Assembly (NCBI GenBank): GCA_030407085.1 | Contig: CM059582.1 | Location: forward strand, 18,829,501 to 18,893,500 | DNA length: 64,000 nt | Reading direction: 5' to 3' | Source of the DNA: Trichopria drosophilae | Lineage: Eukaryota > Arthropoda > Insecta > Hymenoptera > Diapriidae | Part shown: positions 12,607 to 24,222 of the stretch, in pieces | Layout: every line of letters starts with the position of its first letter | Numbering within the stretch: the stretch's first letter is position 1 | Notes under the pieces: model-generated | What the model saw: the letters and a program-made list of their open reading frames with translations, nothing else | Told to the model about the DNA's origin: nothing | The model's database searches: none | Program-made: the position numbers and the translations under genes

Positions 12607-13797
12607 AGTATATAATTAAAAACATGGCACTCTCCTTTCACTCGATTAATGTAGCTTTTCTTTTGATTTGATAGATATTAAATTACACTTGGGGGATGTT
12701 CTATAAAAAGTGGTCTTTTGAAAAGTTTTTGCTTTATCAATGAATGACAAGGAGATAACTGTGCAGATTTTAGAACACATTTTATATGCGAAAATGTAGG
12801 AATTTCGCGGTTTTATTTGCTCGTTTTAATGCTGTTTTTTTTTAATGGATGCGATTTTCTCAGTAGGAGTAGGATAACATGTAGATATAAGCACACAGAT
12901 ACAAAAAACATTATTTATAATCAACAACGAAACAAAATGCAAAGTAATACAACAGTATACGATGTTTTTATTAGTTTGTAAAGCATTTTGTGCGCTCCCA
13001 ATGAGAGTGAACTATCTGACTCAAGAACTTTTTTATGACTAAATTTCTTTATTTTGCTGACTGCATGCATGTTCGTATTTGCCTTGTTTTGTTTTGCTTC
13101 TTTCCTCACGATGGACCGTTAGTTTCATGAGGACTTTAAACCAGATTTTATATGGATTTGGGATTTTGTTTACTTCTATTGTTTTCATGTCTGTTTCAGC
13201 TGTTTTGTGTCACTATGGCTCAATTTATTGCTGTCGAATATTGGATACTTTTTCTTTTGAAGAAGTTCAATTCTTCTATCGCGTTTCTGCAATTTTAGTT
13301 CTGTTTCCATGTAGTTTATAGGGTTTATGAATTTAGAATATAATTTAGCTCATTCTCACGAGTATCTTCTTCTTCATATGCTCGTAATTCGTCTTCCTGT
13401 TATTAGTACTAGGCCTATTTAGTTTTCGAATTTCGAAGGTTAGGGATTGCAGCAATTGCTTTCAATATTATAACAAAGTTGATCTGTATGAAATTATGTT
13501 ATAAGTCCATCTAATCTAACAATTATTTATCAAACTGTTCCTTATATAAGATCGGACATTATGTCTATCTTCCTATACTTGGACTTCCTTGCAGGTTATG
13601 CCATCTTCATTGACTCCAATTTTTCGCGAAATTAGTTAGTTGAGGGAGAAATTATGAAAAGTTAGTAGCTGGTTAATAATGTAGCGGATGCATTGCTACT
13701 AAACTCACTGATGTTACCAGAAAACAATGTTTATGATGATTCAACCAAGATAAACCAGCTGCTCGTGCCGATAGCCATATTCACGTAAGTAGTCAAT
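12607..13797. other. AT-rich DNA, nothing recognised
   Basis: Two overlapping opposite-strand frames (12921-13109 minus, 13079-13321 plus) are short, without motifs, and have no start or splice context. Confidence 0.5.
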
Positions 13798-14003
13798 TTG
13801 GCCGTGGAACAAAGTTCCGAAAATCAAAACCCCGAAAGGCAAAAATGCCGATATTGCGTGAATCTAAGGTATTTTAATTTGCTTTCTTTTGGCCAAATTT
13901 TCAAACACAAAGTAAAGAAAATCACACTGGAGCCAAGCTATATCGAATATCGAAATTTTGGCATTTCGGTGTGATGATTTTTGAAACTTTGTTCACTGGC
14001 CGT
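13798..14003. mobile_element. MITE with GGCCGTGGAACAAAG inverted ends
   Basis: The left arm (about 13800-13860: GGCC.GTGGAACAAAGTT, CCGAAAATC, CCGAAAGGC, TGCCGATATT) pairs with the right arm (about 13935-14001). About 200 bases in all, non-coding. Its phrase structure (CCGAAAATC/AAACCCCGAA) resembles the hairpin elements at 23.7 and 56.9 kb. Confidence 0.75.
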
Positions 14004-14449
14004 CAGTTTTTCAACTATCATCAGGAGATATTTTTGAATTTTTTAAATACTGAAAATTATAGCAAAATATACATGAACTCTTCCGCAACTCTAAACTTAA
14101 AGTATCTGTAAAAGTATATTTCTCAAAAAATGTCAACGCTCTTAAGCATTGGTCACGAATAATACAAATTTTTTTTTTCGTACCATGCCAAACATTCAGA
14201 ATGCAATAATCAAATAAAATTACAAACTTAGTTTACATGATAACTGACTTATCATCATGGTCATCTTTTGAGAACGGAATTTAAGACAACAATTGAAACA
14301 GAAAATATAAAGTTTCATAATTGAGGTGAAGAAGCAACTATTCTCTAATAATTTCTCAGTTTTAGCCGATGCAACTTTAGTGACTACAAATTGAACTTTG
14401 AAACAAATTTCTAATTGCCAAAAAGACTTCATCACTGGTTCAACTCCAA
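14004..14449. other. AT-rich flank of an island
   Basis: Nothing recognised. The minus-strand frame 14220-14522 runs into the CpG-rich island and has no domain. Confidence 0.45.
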
Positions 14450-15060
14450 TAACAAAAGTATGTCTCCTCGAACGCATTATGGCGGTGTTAAGCGAAATTG
14501 CCGCATGGGGGATGCGGAGCAATTTCGTGAAATTACGTCATTCGAAACGTGCCCGTCTTTTGTCAAAAAATGCCTGAAATGACTTGGCGAACTATGCTCC
14601 GCACTTTATTCGTAACTGCGCAGCAATTGGCGAAACTTGGTAGATTCGACAATGAACTAAATCCTCGTCATTTGGACGTCTGCGACGGGACGGTCGCCGC
14701 GAATGAATATGGGCGCAAAGTAATAAATGTCAGCGACGAAAACTTGGCCGTCCATAAATTGCCGGAAGTTCCTTCTTATCGCGAAAATGGCGCTGAAGTT
14801 CCGCCCGCTTTTGATTTACGGCAAAAGACGTTGGTGGAGGCAACGAAAGGGCACGAATTCGTTCGGGGTTTTCCCGAAAAATGGGGATCTCCAATGCGAA
14901 TCAGGCCGAGGAAAGCCTGGAAAACGAGCATTTCGCTTCCCTCTTTTCTCGCGCGAGTTTCGCGGAGATAAGTGCCCCGTGCAACGCGGAACTTTCCGGT
15001 GAACTAACGGGACGGAAGTAAATATTTAATGGTCCGATTAAGGAGTCCATTACTGTAACG
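14450..15060. promoter_or_regulatory. CpG-rich island, candidate conserved non-coding element
   Basis: An abrupt CpG-rich block. It holds the longest frame of the window, 14549-14971 on the plus strand (140 codons, product not recognised). A second plus-strand frame (14727-15002) overlaps it, as expected when stops are rare. The 3' part carries CGGAGATAAGTGC (14963-14975, GATA-type core), GTGCAACG (14979-14986) and CTTTCCGG (14992-14999). All three words recur, in a different order, in the island at 44.35 kb. A regulatory role is an inference. If coding, the 140-codon frame should show synonymous-site conservation in relatives. Confidence 0.4.
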
Positions 15061-15705
15061 TGAAGCAAGAAAAAAATTTCAGTCGACGAAGTTACTTACA
15101 AGGATTTCTTCATCCCCGTGGAGCCACTTATAAATTTCGCAATTTCTCAAATCCATGCTTCTCTCAGTAGCAACTCCCACTGAGATTTATAAACTCCTGA
15201 TTTCTAGGTTAAAATTGTCACAAATGTATGCTAACTTTATTTTCTGCAACGACATATTATAAAATATGTTGACCCAAAGCTGATCAATTATGGTATAAAT
15301 GACTCATTTGCGTAATTGATGAATCTAATTATGAATTAAAGTGAGCTCAGCGTATAATTCTACAGAACTTTTAACTTTTCACTGTTCAAAATCATCAAAA
15401 ATTATTTTAGTCGCACACTAATGGGACATATTTTTGGGGATTTTACAGCATTTCAAGAGTAAGAAGGAGTTGGCGTAACTCGCTTTTTAATAAAGTTGTA
15501 TAAAGTTGAATAAAGTCAAAGTTCAAACTAAACAATATCCCAATGGTAGATGCAGGTGTACTTATATTATATGTCTTATAGTTTTTATTTTTAAGTATAA
15601 GGTACTTGTTACGAGAAATACAGTTTTATTCTCATTATTTATTATCGCTAATTAATTTAATTTTAGAATGAAATTTTTCCAATTTTTATTACGGGAGTCT
15701 TAAGA
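15061..15705. other. AT-rich DNA, nothing recognised
   Basis: No frames, repeats or RNA genes that I can support. Confidence 0.5.
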
Positions 15706-15926
15706 CATCAGCCGAAAAGGTATTAATCTATGTTTCAAAAAGTAAATTAAAAATGATTGAATCGATTTTTTAACATTCGGGCTTCATAAAGGCAATTCTA
15801 ACCACTTTATACGAGAGACTAAAAAATATCTAATTATTATAAGATAAAGTGGTTAGAATTGCGCCCGAATTTTGAAAATTTCATTGAATACTTTTTTTAT
15901 GTAGATTATTACCTTATCGGCTGATG
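15706..15926. mobile_element. MITE with CATCAGCCG terminal repeats
   Basis: CATCAGCCGAAAAGGTA at the left pairs with TACCTTATCGGCTGATG at the right. A second strong arm pair lies inside (GCAATTCTAACCACTTTAT near 15793 and ATAAAGTGGTTAGAATTGC near 15845). Total 221 bases, non-coding. The surrounding GAGTC/GACTC may belong to the terminal repeat. Confidence 0.8.
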
Positions 15927-17039
15927 ACTCTAGAAACCCCCAAATAGCTATTTTCAACCTAGATAATTTCTCGTTTATTTCTTATAATGTTTGTCTCCTA
16001 TTATAAACTTAAAAATGTCAAATAATGAAAATAACAAAAAATGTGAACATTTTTTATTATTGAAATGTCGATTTCACGGTGTAGGATAACCGATGGCAAG
16101 TTAAACAAATGATAGGAGATTTATAAGTACTTTAAAGAAGAAATTACGACGTAGTTTTAAGCGTGCCACTTGAAAATGTTGTGTATTCGAAAGAGTATTC
16201 GAACGCACTGATTTGATAATTTTTAGCGACCTCCTACAAAGTTAGTTTATGAGGCATACGTATACCGTGCACCTTATTTTTGGGGGATTTTAGTGCAGAA
16301 TTATTCTATGAAACTAAGAATTTAAGAAATGAAAAGTTATTTTCTTCTTTCCAGTAGTTCATAATCTTAAAAAACATATAAGGGCAAACATTTTAATATA
16401 TCGTAGAACAAGAATCTTGATAGTTTAGTTTGATATTCATTTGTTTGCAAGATATATCGCCGCGTACTATAAAAGTTAAAGGTTCTGTAGAATTACTCAT
16501 ATTTTATTGCAAGAGACCATTGCAAGAGACCATTGTAAATATGTTATGATCAAAATATCTAATTGCAATATCACTTAAAAAAGGATGGATAATGTTGAAC
16601 TTGCCTTGAATATAAACTTCTGTTTTTTTCAGTTCATAACAAAGTTGGGAAAATTTGTATTCCTATTCTTTAAAAATAATTTTTGAAGTTTAGATGTTTC
16701 CAGCGAAAGTATGCTATCATATTGATTTATGTCATTAAATTAAAATTATACATATTATAATAAACTTGTTTAGTTATCCAGTAGTATGCATAAGATATTC
16801 ATAGAATGTTAACTCGAAATTCGACGTTATTGGTCCATAATTGGATAGTAATGTACCTTCATTTACAGCCTCTTGTTTGCCGTATTTCATCTGTTAGAAT
16901 CCCAATTCACGTTCACTGATATGATGCGTTATTTTTTATTCAGAATGTACATTTGGAACTCAATTGATTGCCCTGAAAATGGAAAGAAAAAAATGTTGAC
17001 GTAGATGTACAAACCCAGTTCTATAATCTGGTTCTACTG
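15927..17039. other. AT-rich DNA
   Basis: Nothing coding. A 13-base unit CATTGCAAGAGAC is tandemly duplicated at about 16506-16535. Confidence 0.5.
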
Positions 17040-17610
17040 ATCAGAAAGACTCACTGAGAATAAAGTTTAGAGGAAATACTGAAACACGACTGACGGTCTG
17101 TACTGTTTTCGATCTGAACTGATTCGGAGATACTGAAGCCCATCAGTATGGATTTACATACATTACTGATTATATAGGTCAACAGGGTTTTGTTGTTACG
17201 AAGCTGTGGGTCATTTCGGACTAAATTTTGCGCATAAACTTCGAATCCAAAGTCAGACGTGTCCAATAACGTCCAGATTTTGAGAGATTTGAGGCTATTA
17301 CTCGAGAAACGCGTTTTGGGCTATTTCTGAGGTTAGGTACAGGATGGAACAATTTTTTTAGCTTTCCGTATTAGTAGTATATTAGCACCATTAGTCAGTA
17401 CTATTTTTAGAATTGAATGACTATTGACCACGAAATAATACTAGAACTTTTGCTTTACCGACTGTCAGGAGTGCTTTAAGTGTAAACCAACATATTTGAT
17501 AGTGCTGTTGGAGTAGCTCAGTATAGATTAGCTATCAATCTCCATTACTGTCAATTGGTATTAAATAATTCCTGAATTTCAGCGTCAGTTAGAAGTACAT
17601 AGTACTGACT
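17040..17610. repeat. Decayed relative of the CAGTACTGA satellite element
   Basis: Many scattered words of the type TACTGA, CAGTACT, ACTGAC and AATACTG (for example at 17034, 17089, 17150, 17395, 17605) recall the element at 34.8-36.9 kb, but without a regular 70-base period. I take it as an old, diverged copy. The frame 17051-17266 (minus) is a by-product. Confidence 0.4.
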
Positions 17611-18337
17611 AGCAATATATATTTTATAATAAAAACGTGCTTATTTTACCCTCGCTGCAATAGACTCCCCATTTGATTAGTAAATTGGTCTTTTAAATTC
17701 CACGTTTTCCAAAAATTGCCGTTGGAAATTTTTATAATTCAATTATCATCTAGACCAGTAAACTTGAAACAATATAATCCATTTTTGTTTCGATCGTAAT
17801 TAATCGATTTAAAAGCTTGTAATGTCACAATTCTCAAAGTACCGAAGAGAGATGAAAAACTGATCAGTTTGGCATGGTAATAGAGTCAAGCTTCAACATT
17901 ACGTTATCATTAGCTTATCGTACATTTTCGTCAAACTCTAAAGTAAACAAGAACTGGCTATGGTATATAAAAAAATTCCTTTCGATTTACACAATTATTA
18001 ATCCTAAATAGTAATGTTCTTTTCATTGGTCTATTATCAGTGAATATCCTGTCTCTTTTTACTGGTTACAGGTCATTACTATAATCCTTTTTAGATTCAT
18101 TTATATAAAAGATAAGCCGAGAATAAGTTTCTATCGCGCGTTAATAAACTCACCAATTGACTTTATTACTAAGATATCAAAAGGTGGTACTCATTTCGAA
18201 AAGAGACGAACGTCAACACTAGTACATTCTTGGCAAGTTCAAAAGTTATTAAAACCTGGTTTACACTTCTTATGAAATAGTTGAAATAAAATCAACTTCG
18301 TTTCCTGGACTACTTTTTCATTCAATATATCGTGTGA
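17611..18337. other. AT-rich DNA with a weak direct repeat
   Basis: A segment reading TTTCGAAAAGAGACGAACGT, then CAACACTAGTA (18195-18225) resembles ATTCCGAAAGGAGCTGAACG, then TCAGTACTAGT (20573-20603), about 2.4 kb away in the same orientation. Nothing else recognised. Confidence 0.35.
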
Positions 18338-19761
18338 TTGGTGGAAACCCATACCATCACAGATTTATATTGTAAAACACACCATTTCGTGGAATGAGTA
18401 TAAAACATACCTATTCGGGTAAGCTGTTTGAATCATGCCATTCCTGCGGAAAATTATAGAACATACCATTTCGACGCTGAAACTTTTTTCCGTTTTAAGT
18501 TGGTAATATTGGACAGAAATTCATAAAGTTACGAATTTTTTAAAAGATGTGTTTATATGGATGGTGTTATTTTTCTCTTAGCGATAAATTTACTAAAATT
18601 GTATTTATCTAGAATTGAAATAATTCAACCTTCTCTTATACACTATCCAGCATAAATTATCAACAGTATACAGATTTACGACAATTTTTTTCTAAAAACT
18701 TCCGACTGTATATTACATCTTTTCTATTATATTTTCTACTATGTCTTCTCTGCATTATTTTTAATTGTAATTGAAGGTTTCATTGAAATGGAAACCAAAT
18801 TCGAGATATAATAACACACAAAATGTGAAACATTTACATTTCTCGAATTCGACTTTTTATTCCCATAGAATTTTTGTGAAGTATTAATTTTTATTTGGCA
18901 CCTATAGATTGTCGACGAGTTCCTGTTAAATTCTCGCAAGAAAGCAAAAATCGTGTTTATGACTTTTATTCGACTAATTTCTAGTAAAATTCTAATTTTA
19001 GTTTTCGACAGAAAAATAGCATTTTCTGTGTTTTTTAAATGGAAACATATTTAAAGATTAAAAACACTGGCAGTGATAAAAATTAACTATTAATTAGCTA
19101 CCATAAATGAAACAATTGGAATGGAATTTGATTATTTTTGGTATTGTTCGACGCTTGAATAGGAATTTGGTGATATACTGTATGCACCAAGTGAAGATTC
19201 TTCGTATTTAGATATTTCACAAAATGCTCGCAACTCATCTAAAAATAATGACACTAACCTGGAAAACATAAATGTTTCTGGTAAACCGCCGTATGTTTTA
19301 TTATTGCATAGTTTTTAATTAATTTAAAGAAAAAATAATACATATCATGACATATGCGATAATAAAACATGCGTTGGTTTTCCAGAAAAATTGTTTTTCC
19401 TTCAATTACAATAATTAAAAATAATGCGTAGAAGATATAGTAGAAAATATAGTAGACAAAAATTATCGTAAATCTGAATATTGTTGATAATTTATATTGG
19501 ATAGTGTAAACGAGAAGGTCGAATTATTGCAGTTCAAGATAAATAAAATTTTAGTACATTTGTCACTAAGAGAAAAATAACACTATCCATATAAACACAT
19601 CTTTTCAACAATTTTTTACTTTATGAATTTCTGTCCAGTATTACCAACTTATAACGGAAGAAATAAGTTTCAGAGTCGAAAAGGTATGTTTTATAATAGT
19701 CCGCCGGAATGGTATGTTATGTTTTACAACACAAATCTGTATTGGTATGGGTTTCCACCAA
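18338..19761. mobile_element. Long foldback element (about 1.4 kb)
   Basis: TTGGTGGAAACCCATACCA at 18338 begins an arm of some 450 bases that pairs, at perhaps 80% identity, with sequence ending TGGGTTTCCACCAA at 19761. The outer parts of the arms contain a roughly 28-base tandem unit (ACATACC-ATTTCG-style words at 18385, 18411, 18437, 18465). Arms built from short tandem units are the architecture of Foldback (FB) elements. No transposase frame is present. The pairing weakens inward, and a second small inverted repeat (19263-19395) lies in the right inner part. Confidence 0.75.
19263..19395. repeat. Small inverted repeat inside the foldback
   Basis: TCTGGTAAACCGCCGTATG, then TTTTATTATTGCATA (about 19278-19310) pairs with TATGCGATAATAAAACATGC, then GTTGGTTTTCCAGA (about 19352-19387). 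It may be a nested MITE or a duplicated arm segment of the host foldback. Confidence 0.5.
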
Positions 19762-22700
19762 GCCTACGATATGCAAAACAATGATCATTTCTTTAATGAA
19801 TCCCATCACTATATTTCTTTAGTTTCTACTTCCGTTCATCTTTAATAGTCTCAAAGAAAGATCAACTCCAAGTGACTGAGATTTGCTTGATTTCCATAGC
19901 ATTTTCTAAGCTCTATGTGGCGGTTTCAGAGACATAACCAGATTTTTTGTTCTCATTTTTGTGTTGTTACTGTAGAGAAATTGATTTTTACCTAGAATTT
20001 ATACTTATAAAAAATAATTTATGGTCAGAGGGCGCTTATTACATGTAATGCAATTATCCAGAATTAATATAAAAAAGGTAATTTTGTGGTTTTATAAAAA
20101 ATATATCCGGATTGTGCTTGTGTTTCAACGATCTTTTGGTAACCCGTAAAATTAAATCACGATTATAATTTAAATACACATGTATAAGCAAAAATTCCTG
20201 GAATTAAAAAAATAATACTGAGATTATCCTCGTAAATTAAAGTCACAATTGGATCCTTCATTGCTACAACAAAGGTTATGAGTGCTGTAAAAAAATAACG
20301 GTCGTAGTATTAATTTGAAACTCTGATAGTATTTATATTCTACACATGACCAATATATAATTAAGATATAATTTGTGGAAAGAAGTCAAAGTTCTAATAA
20401 ACTTTGCATGGACTACGGTTCGAGCAATAAGATTTTTTAAAACAGATATATAAATTTTTTAAACAGTTTATAACTATATCAGTATCTATTAAATACAAAC
20501 TCCTATAGTCTTCATAACTACCGTATTAGCCAATATAAAAATAATTAATGAAGAAGATCTTGGTGATATTTATTCCGAAAGGAGCTGAACGTCAGTACTA
20601 GTTTATGGTCACCGAAATAGTTTAAATAATATCAACTTCTATCCCATTAATCGTTACCACATTTTTATACTTGTCAATTATGATTGACATTGGGCCACTT
20701 TTTTATTGAAAATATGCAAAACTTTGATGATTCTGCAGGAGGAATTTTAATATGTTTTACTGTTTCCAATATAAAACTAAGAATTGAATGTCGTTGGGAT
20801 TATAAATACTGAATGTAGTAATCTAATATATCAATCATAGTAAAGAAGTTGACGTAGAAAATAATAAATAAGGCGTTTGATGTGTATATTTATACGAAAT
20901 TAATCCTGTCTAATATCTGACTATCGTTAATTAATAGGTCTATTTAATGAATATTTTCTTGAAATTAACTGAATGCTTTATTATTTTTTGCAACAAAAAG
21001 TTCTAGTTAATATTTTTAAGTCACTTATTACTTAATTATATAGAATTAATGGTTCGTTTCATATTTTAATATTAGAGATAGAGCTCGGTATTAAAATTCA
21101 GTCAATTATTCGAAAATTGCGTAGAACAGGTTTGTAGCGTTCCGAAGGATCATTACAGCAGAATGTGCCAGAAACACCGTATCAGCAGAAATGCATATAA
21201 AATGAAGTTAATATCAAAAAGCAGTCATATTATAATCATATAATAATTATCACCTTGCTGACTTTTTGATATGTATTTAAATAAATGTACGCGTTTATTT
21301 AAAAGTTCCCGGAAAAAGAAGGAATTAAATGGAAATGTTTTTGACAAACTCCATTAATATAAAAATGCCTATCTTTGTATTTATCTGCATTATTACGTAT
21401 AATTTTGAATGTATTTATCCAAATTTTAGGCCGTAATGATGACTATTAGGTGTGGTCATTTTAGAATAATGGTGTACAATTATGCAAATATAATCATCTA
21501 TAAATGAAAGAATTAGGCACAGGCGTTTATAAGTTTGCAAAATATCATAATCTATTCAATGCATTTGATAATGAGTTGTAATAATACATCTACATTTTCA
21601 TATATATTTTTCTTAGTTACAAGAAATCAATATGTTTTTGTCAATATTTGGATATTTACATAGAAAATAAATAATTGTGTTCCTTTTTTAATATGTTTTA
21701 CTGTTTCCAATATCAAAACCTTGAAATTCGAAAAGGAATTCATTTTTTCAGTTTACACGAATTTCGCAGAAGAATATATTAAGTATTATATTAGTTATAA
21801 AAAACTAAGTCGGATTGAAACAGTACAAAAATAACGTACCAAAACAATACTTGTTCTTAAAAATGTTATTTTCGATGATTTCGAGTTTTTATCGTGACGT
21901 TATATTCATCAAATATTATAGTAAAATATAAAAAAGTATATTTAATAATTTAAATAAATATGTGATCGTGTAGCAAATATATATTTTACACCTTTGCGTA
22001 ATGTATATAAATATAGTTCTATCGAATATATTATTGCATTTCATATCATAACATGAAGCAGAGAGCAATTTATAACGAAAATATGTCCCGACTGATGGAT
22101 ATTGGTTAGTTTTATTTTTTGCATTAATTATTAATAAATTAATAGGGACGTATTGGACATGTGTACTTAACCTCTAAAACAAATTTATATTTGCAGAATA
22201 TTTGGTGATACGTGATTTACTATACAGTTTCAGTGTGGAAACTCCTACAGTTAGTCGTAAGTCTAAAGAATAATAACTTTCTGCTCAAACCCTATTAAAA
22301 TAACACATTTCGTTTTTCTACTGGTTAGAAAAATCGCCACAAATCTGAGGAATTAGATAACCGGGCAGTTTACACGACAGATCTAATAGTTTCTAAGCGT
22401 TGCATTTCTAAATGGCCATCAACTTTAAATTATCAAGAAAATTTCATGTAATATCTATTTTGTAAATACCTTTTCCTAAAATTTGTTTTATTTCTGCTTA
22501 TATACTAATTCGATATTTAAACTCAAGTGGAAAAATGTATAATGCGGTAAATGTTGCATTAAAGTTTCTTTTCTGCGTAAGTATTGGAAAAACTTGGATG
22601 GTGTTATGAAACTAAGACAACTAATTTTAATGATTTTATTAAAACTTTAATTGAATAGCCACGGTGAAACTTATAATTAAGAAAATATGATTTTGATACC

Positions 22701-23685
22701 AGAGCTGCAGTTTACATTAAATACTAATTTACCCCAAGTATAGAAAATGGTTCACAAATTATTTGAAATAGTCTTCTGTTGTATATGTTTATTTGGTTGG
22801 TGTGTATTTCCTTGTCTTATTACCAAGTTATTATTGCCTTTATTATTTCTTCTAATAGTATGCAGGAAATACGTATTTTCCGAAAATATCGTTCATCACT
22901 AGTGACGAAATTGTATATTTCCCGCAGGAGTAATTAGTGACATAAAACTCGTGCCGAGTCAATAATTATTTATGCGGGAAATCGCATTTCCCACACTACT
23001 AACGAAATGTACTATTAACAACCTTCTAAGTGATGCTGGGTAAGTGCATTATATAATTAAATAAACTAAAGTTTGTACAAGTTCAATAAGCCTAACATGA
23101 TTCATTCTTATCTTTTTATAATTTTAATGAAAAAAGTTATGTCCCATATTAATAGAGGTACGTACGTTTTGTTGAACTTTTATCGTCAAGGAACTGAAAT
23201 GATTAATTGCTGCTGTTCTTGTTATGTTATGTTGTTTCTTAATGCACTTCCAAAGAAAACACAGGCGACTAATTGAATTAGTAATGATTTTTACTAAAAT
23301 AGAATAAAAATCGACAAATTCTGTTGTTATATTACTAATTTCAACTTAGTTATTGTATTTTTAAAACAAAAATAAATTAGTTCAAGTTGACTAATGAATT
23401 GGCAACTGTTAATATTGTAGTCTTTATTAGCAACACTAATGTTTATAATGCCCCGAATTTCAAGAGAATGACCAAATTTAATTTATGAAAAAATGCAAAA
23501 GAGCCTAAACTAAAGCCCCATCACATGTAGGCATGCCGCACTTTTGGAAAAGAGAAGTAACACTGGTTAGATGAATGGTCGAAGCTACGCATTTTTTCTC
23601 CGTACCAAACTGTGCAGCGATTTTATTATGTATGATGCTACTTACAATTGTACTACTAAACGTGGTTTGTCTTGTATGGATGTGG
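19762..23685. other. Long AT-rich stretch
   Basis: No gene recognised. The frame 23073-23276 (plus) has no domain. An exact 28-base direct repeat (containing ATATGTTTTACTGTTTCC) is present at 20745-20772 and 21686-21713, in otherwise different flanks. Confidence 0.45.
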
Positions 23686-23908
23686 GTCGACAATCCGATA
23701 AATTAAAAAAGCCGATAGGTCAAAAAACCAACAATCGAAAATCCGACAATAAAAAACCAACAATCGAAAATCCGACAATAAAAAAATCTTAAAAAATTGA
23801 CTGTCCACTTGTCGATGTGTTTATCTGTAAATGTGTCGCCTTTTTGACTATCAGCGTTTCGACTGTCGGCTTTATATCTGTCGGTTTTTTTGTTGTGTCC
23901 CTTTTTTT
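23686..23908. mobile_element. Hairpin MITE of the CCGACAATCGAAAA family, copy 1
   Basis: The left part repeats a phrase AACAATCGAAAATCCGACAA twice, in tandem (23731-23781). The right part reads the complementary theme (TTTCGACTGTCGGC, CTGTCGGTTTTTT). Between them lies CCACTTGTCGATGTGT, which matches in reverse complement the middle of the element at 56927-57112. Both are therefore copies of one family in opposite orientation. Non-coding; the short frames here are by-products. Confidence 0.7.
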
Positions 23909-24045
23909 ATTTGTGAAAATATTTTCTTGAAAATAAATATTTTTTGTTCTCTTGCTTTTTATATTTGAATAGCCAAGGTTATCACTTTGCTTCCAACAAT
24001 AAATCAATGTATTTTATAAAAAAAAAAAACAAGTTTCTTTTTTCC
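23909..24045. other. AT-rich spacer with A-run
   Basis: Contains an A-run at 24018-24029 next to the LINE/SINE tail. It could be part of a target duplication. Confidence 0.35.
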
Positions 24046-24222
24046 TGGCCCGATCCCCACTTTTGCCTTCTGTCATCGGGACACCTCTGTATTGGTTTAT
24101 AAGTGTCTAATAACGCCAAAGCTAACGTGGTTCGGATTCCACCATCATAAACTGTAGGTCCCGTCGCGATTTAGTCCCATATGGGTTCAGGGAAGTCGAC
24201 GTAAAATAATATAAAAAAAAAA
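24046..24222 (+). mobile_element. Non-LTR retrotransposon 3' tail
   Basis: A higher-GC segment of about 160 bases (GGTTCGGATTCCACCATC, GTAGGTCCCGTCGCG, CATATGGGTTCAGGGAAGTC) ends in TAAAATAATAT and a poly(A) run (24213-24222). That composition jump, plus the 3' A-tail and no open frame, fits a 5'-truncated LINE or a LINE-mobilised SINE on the plus strand. Family not identified. Confidence 0.5.

Noticed and set aside
14549..14971. 140-codon protein-coding gene
   Set aside because: Longest frame, but it lies in a CpG-rich island with a second frame open on the same strand; no domain, no splice or promoter evidence. Kept only as part of the island.
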